Shown: positions 57,919 to 64,000 of the stretch, one piece after another | Layout: every line of letters begins with the position of its first letter | Numbering within the stretch: the first letter of the stretch is position 1 | Assembly: GCF_032854445.1 (NCBI RefSeq) | Contig: NC_088295.1 | Location: 19,517,385-19,581,384, forward strand | Direction: 5' to 3' | DNA length: 64,000 bases | Source: Liolophura sinensis | Taxonomy: Eukaryota; Mollusca; Polyplacophora; Chitonida; Chitonidae | Position numbers and translations under genes: made by a program | The notes under the pieces: generated by a model | Seen by the model: only the letters and a program-made list of their open reading frames with translations | Database searches by the model: none | What the model was told of the DNA's origin: nothing

Positions 57919-59447
57919 CTGTAAATGTGAATTGTGATCATGTAAATAGACTGTAAATTATTGTTTATAGCTTGATAGTGCAATGTGGTAGAATGTGATT
58001 CTGATTGTGTACATATGACATTTTGAAGAACCCAATATATTATGAATCTCTTGTAAGAGTTGTGTTATTTTATCTGGAAAGCGCTGTTCAATCCAGAAGT
58101 TGAATTCAAATGAAGGTAAAACGGTACTTGACAAATAAGGAGCATTCAGTGACTGCAGGTCACTGTACCGGGCAGCGTAGGACATCCATTTTCAGCGCAT
58201 GCTTGCGCAGGAAAATGGGTTACAATCTTGTATCTGGTCAACTAATTTTTGTGTAAATGTAAATCTCGAGCTTTAAGTTAAACGCTTGTAGAAACACTAC
58301 AAGTTATATTCTTATGGCATGATCTATCGAAGATAAGGTAATCTCCACGTGGTCTAACTCCTGTGGAGTAGTAAACCTTTGTCGAATGATCCAGTGATGC
58401 TTGCCAAAGGCTAAAGTAGCTCAGTTTTTATTGGAGAGGCCAAGCTGGATACTCCTGTCCGACAATGGAGGTTAACCATTCGTTGAAACTTAAGATGTGA
58501 CTAGAAGATGGTGTAAATGAACTTTCAATCTTTCCACACAAAACCTTTGGCATGCTGAAAGATTGCTCCAGTTAATCTAATGCTGGTGGGTAACCCCTTG
58601 CTTGTTTCCTTATACATTATACTCTCTGCATCTGTGAGAGTGTAAAATTCTTTAGCGTGGTGAATTCCACAATACTTGCCAAAGCTGCAACCCAAATTTT
58701 CTGACTAGGCATTTGGTGCTCTTGGCCTTTCCCTAAAGTGCTAAGCATAGCCTGGTAATGATATACATCTCTTCAAACTATGAATGTGTTTTTGTGAACC
58801 TGTGGTATAATGTTTGTTGCCAGATTAAACTTGACTTTCTCAATAGGTCAGACAATAGACCGGAAGCAAACCCAGAATGCTGTTGTGTTCAGGATTCCAC
58901 TACATTTATTGGCATTACACATGAATACAGTATACATGGTTAAGGATACTGCAAGTGATGCAGGCTTGGTACACCCTCCTCTAAAGATAATTGTTCATCA
59001 CATAGGAGCACAAATCTTTCAGAGAATCAAGGCATTTTTTATTTTAATGCTGGAATGTGATGTACAAACATTGTAACACAAATTGTTCTCGATCATTATT
59101 CATCAGTATGAAACCCCAATCAGTTCACCACTGATGGTAAGGTTTCGTTTTGTCTCAAATTTCCCACTCGCCACCTTTCCTCACCTCCTCACACATATCT
59201 ACATGTCGTATTTAAATGCAGTTATTCATGAAATGCACCTTGTTAATTTGATGTGTCATGAATGAAATTACACCGAATTAACAATGTTTTAATCTCAGAA
59301 AAAAACACAGAAGAAATACAATTATTTTTCTGTCAGCTTTCAATCAATGAATTACAAATTGAAGATGAATCAGTATAAGCGTTTCGTCAGTCTTCTTGTC
59401 TGCAGACTCCCAAAACGATCCTTCTTGGGCCTTCACATAATACTGCT
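57919..59447. other. Region between convergent ATF4-like and ADH5 genes
   Basis: It should contain both 3' UTRs, since the genes are transcribed towards each other. No clear AATAAA lies close to either stop on its own strand. Short ORFs up to 88 codons show no family resemblance. No repeats were noticed. Confidence 0.6.

Positions 59448-64000
<4,553 letters not shown>

Overview
This is a metazoan nuclear genome window, most likely from a mollusc or another lophotrochozoan. The genes are split into many short exons with GT-AG introns, intergenic DNA is AT-rich, and about twenty copies of a tRNA-derived SINE lie scattered on both strands. That SINE has a conserved 3' domain ending in (AAAT)n. 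Naming the clade is inference from memory of molluscan SINEs and from gene content; nothing in the window fixes the species. There are no bacterial operons, CRISPR arrays, rRNA genes or viral genomes.

Layout, left to right. (1) 1-2751, minus: one large coding exon (914 codons, no stop) of an unrecognised Ser/Lys-rich, probably disordered protein. It runs off the left edge inside a 45-bp coding minisatellite. (2) 2752-18359: no recognised exon; SINEs, short tandem arrays, probable upstream intron. (3) 18360-29921, minus: a complete 15-exon vitamin K-dependent gamma-glutamyl carboxylase (GGCX). (4) 29922-41147: intergenic, with SINEs, two inverted-repeat elements and a 1.65-kb array of 43-bp units. 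(5) 41209-51390, plus: a 9-coding-exon high-affinity choline transporter-like gene (SLC5A7/CHT family) whose introns are packed with minisatellites. (6) 56100-57918, plus: an ATF4-type bZIP gene with a split 5' leader carrying a 3-codon uORF and a 59-codon uORF that overlaps the start codon. (7) 59448-63202, minus: the last seven coding exons of class III alcohol dehydrogenase (ADH5/S-nitrosoglutathione reductase); the 5' exons lie beyond the right edge.

The genes do not form a pathway. They are an ER membrane carboxylase, a plasma-membrane Na+-coupled transporter, a stress-response transcription factor and a cytosolic detoxification enzyme, apparently neighbours by chance or by old linkage.

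Main points of interest: (a) the ATF4 two-uORF delayed-reinitiation layout, matching the vertebrate uORF2 length of 59 codons; (b) a 64-bp minisatellite seeded across the choline-transporter exon 3/intron 3 junction, so that roughly 27 decoy 5' splice sites follow the real one; (c) a 46-bp array that begins at the 3' splice site of GGCX exon 6; (d) single missing bases in short homopolymers in both GGCX exon 2 and the choline-transporter first coding exon, most simply assembly errors; (e) a coding minisatellite with a clear homogenisation gradient; (f) several SINE insertions with readable target-site duplications.

Limits: all exon models were read by eye from splice signals, reading phase and remembered family sequences. 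No alignment or database search was run.
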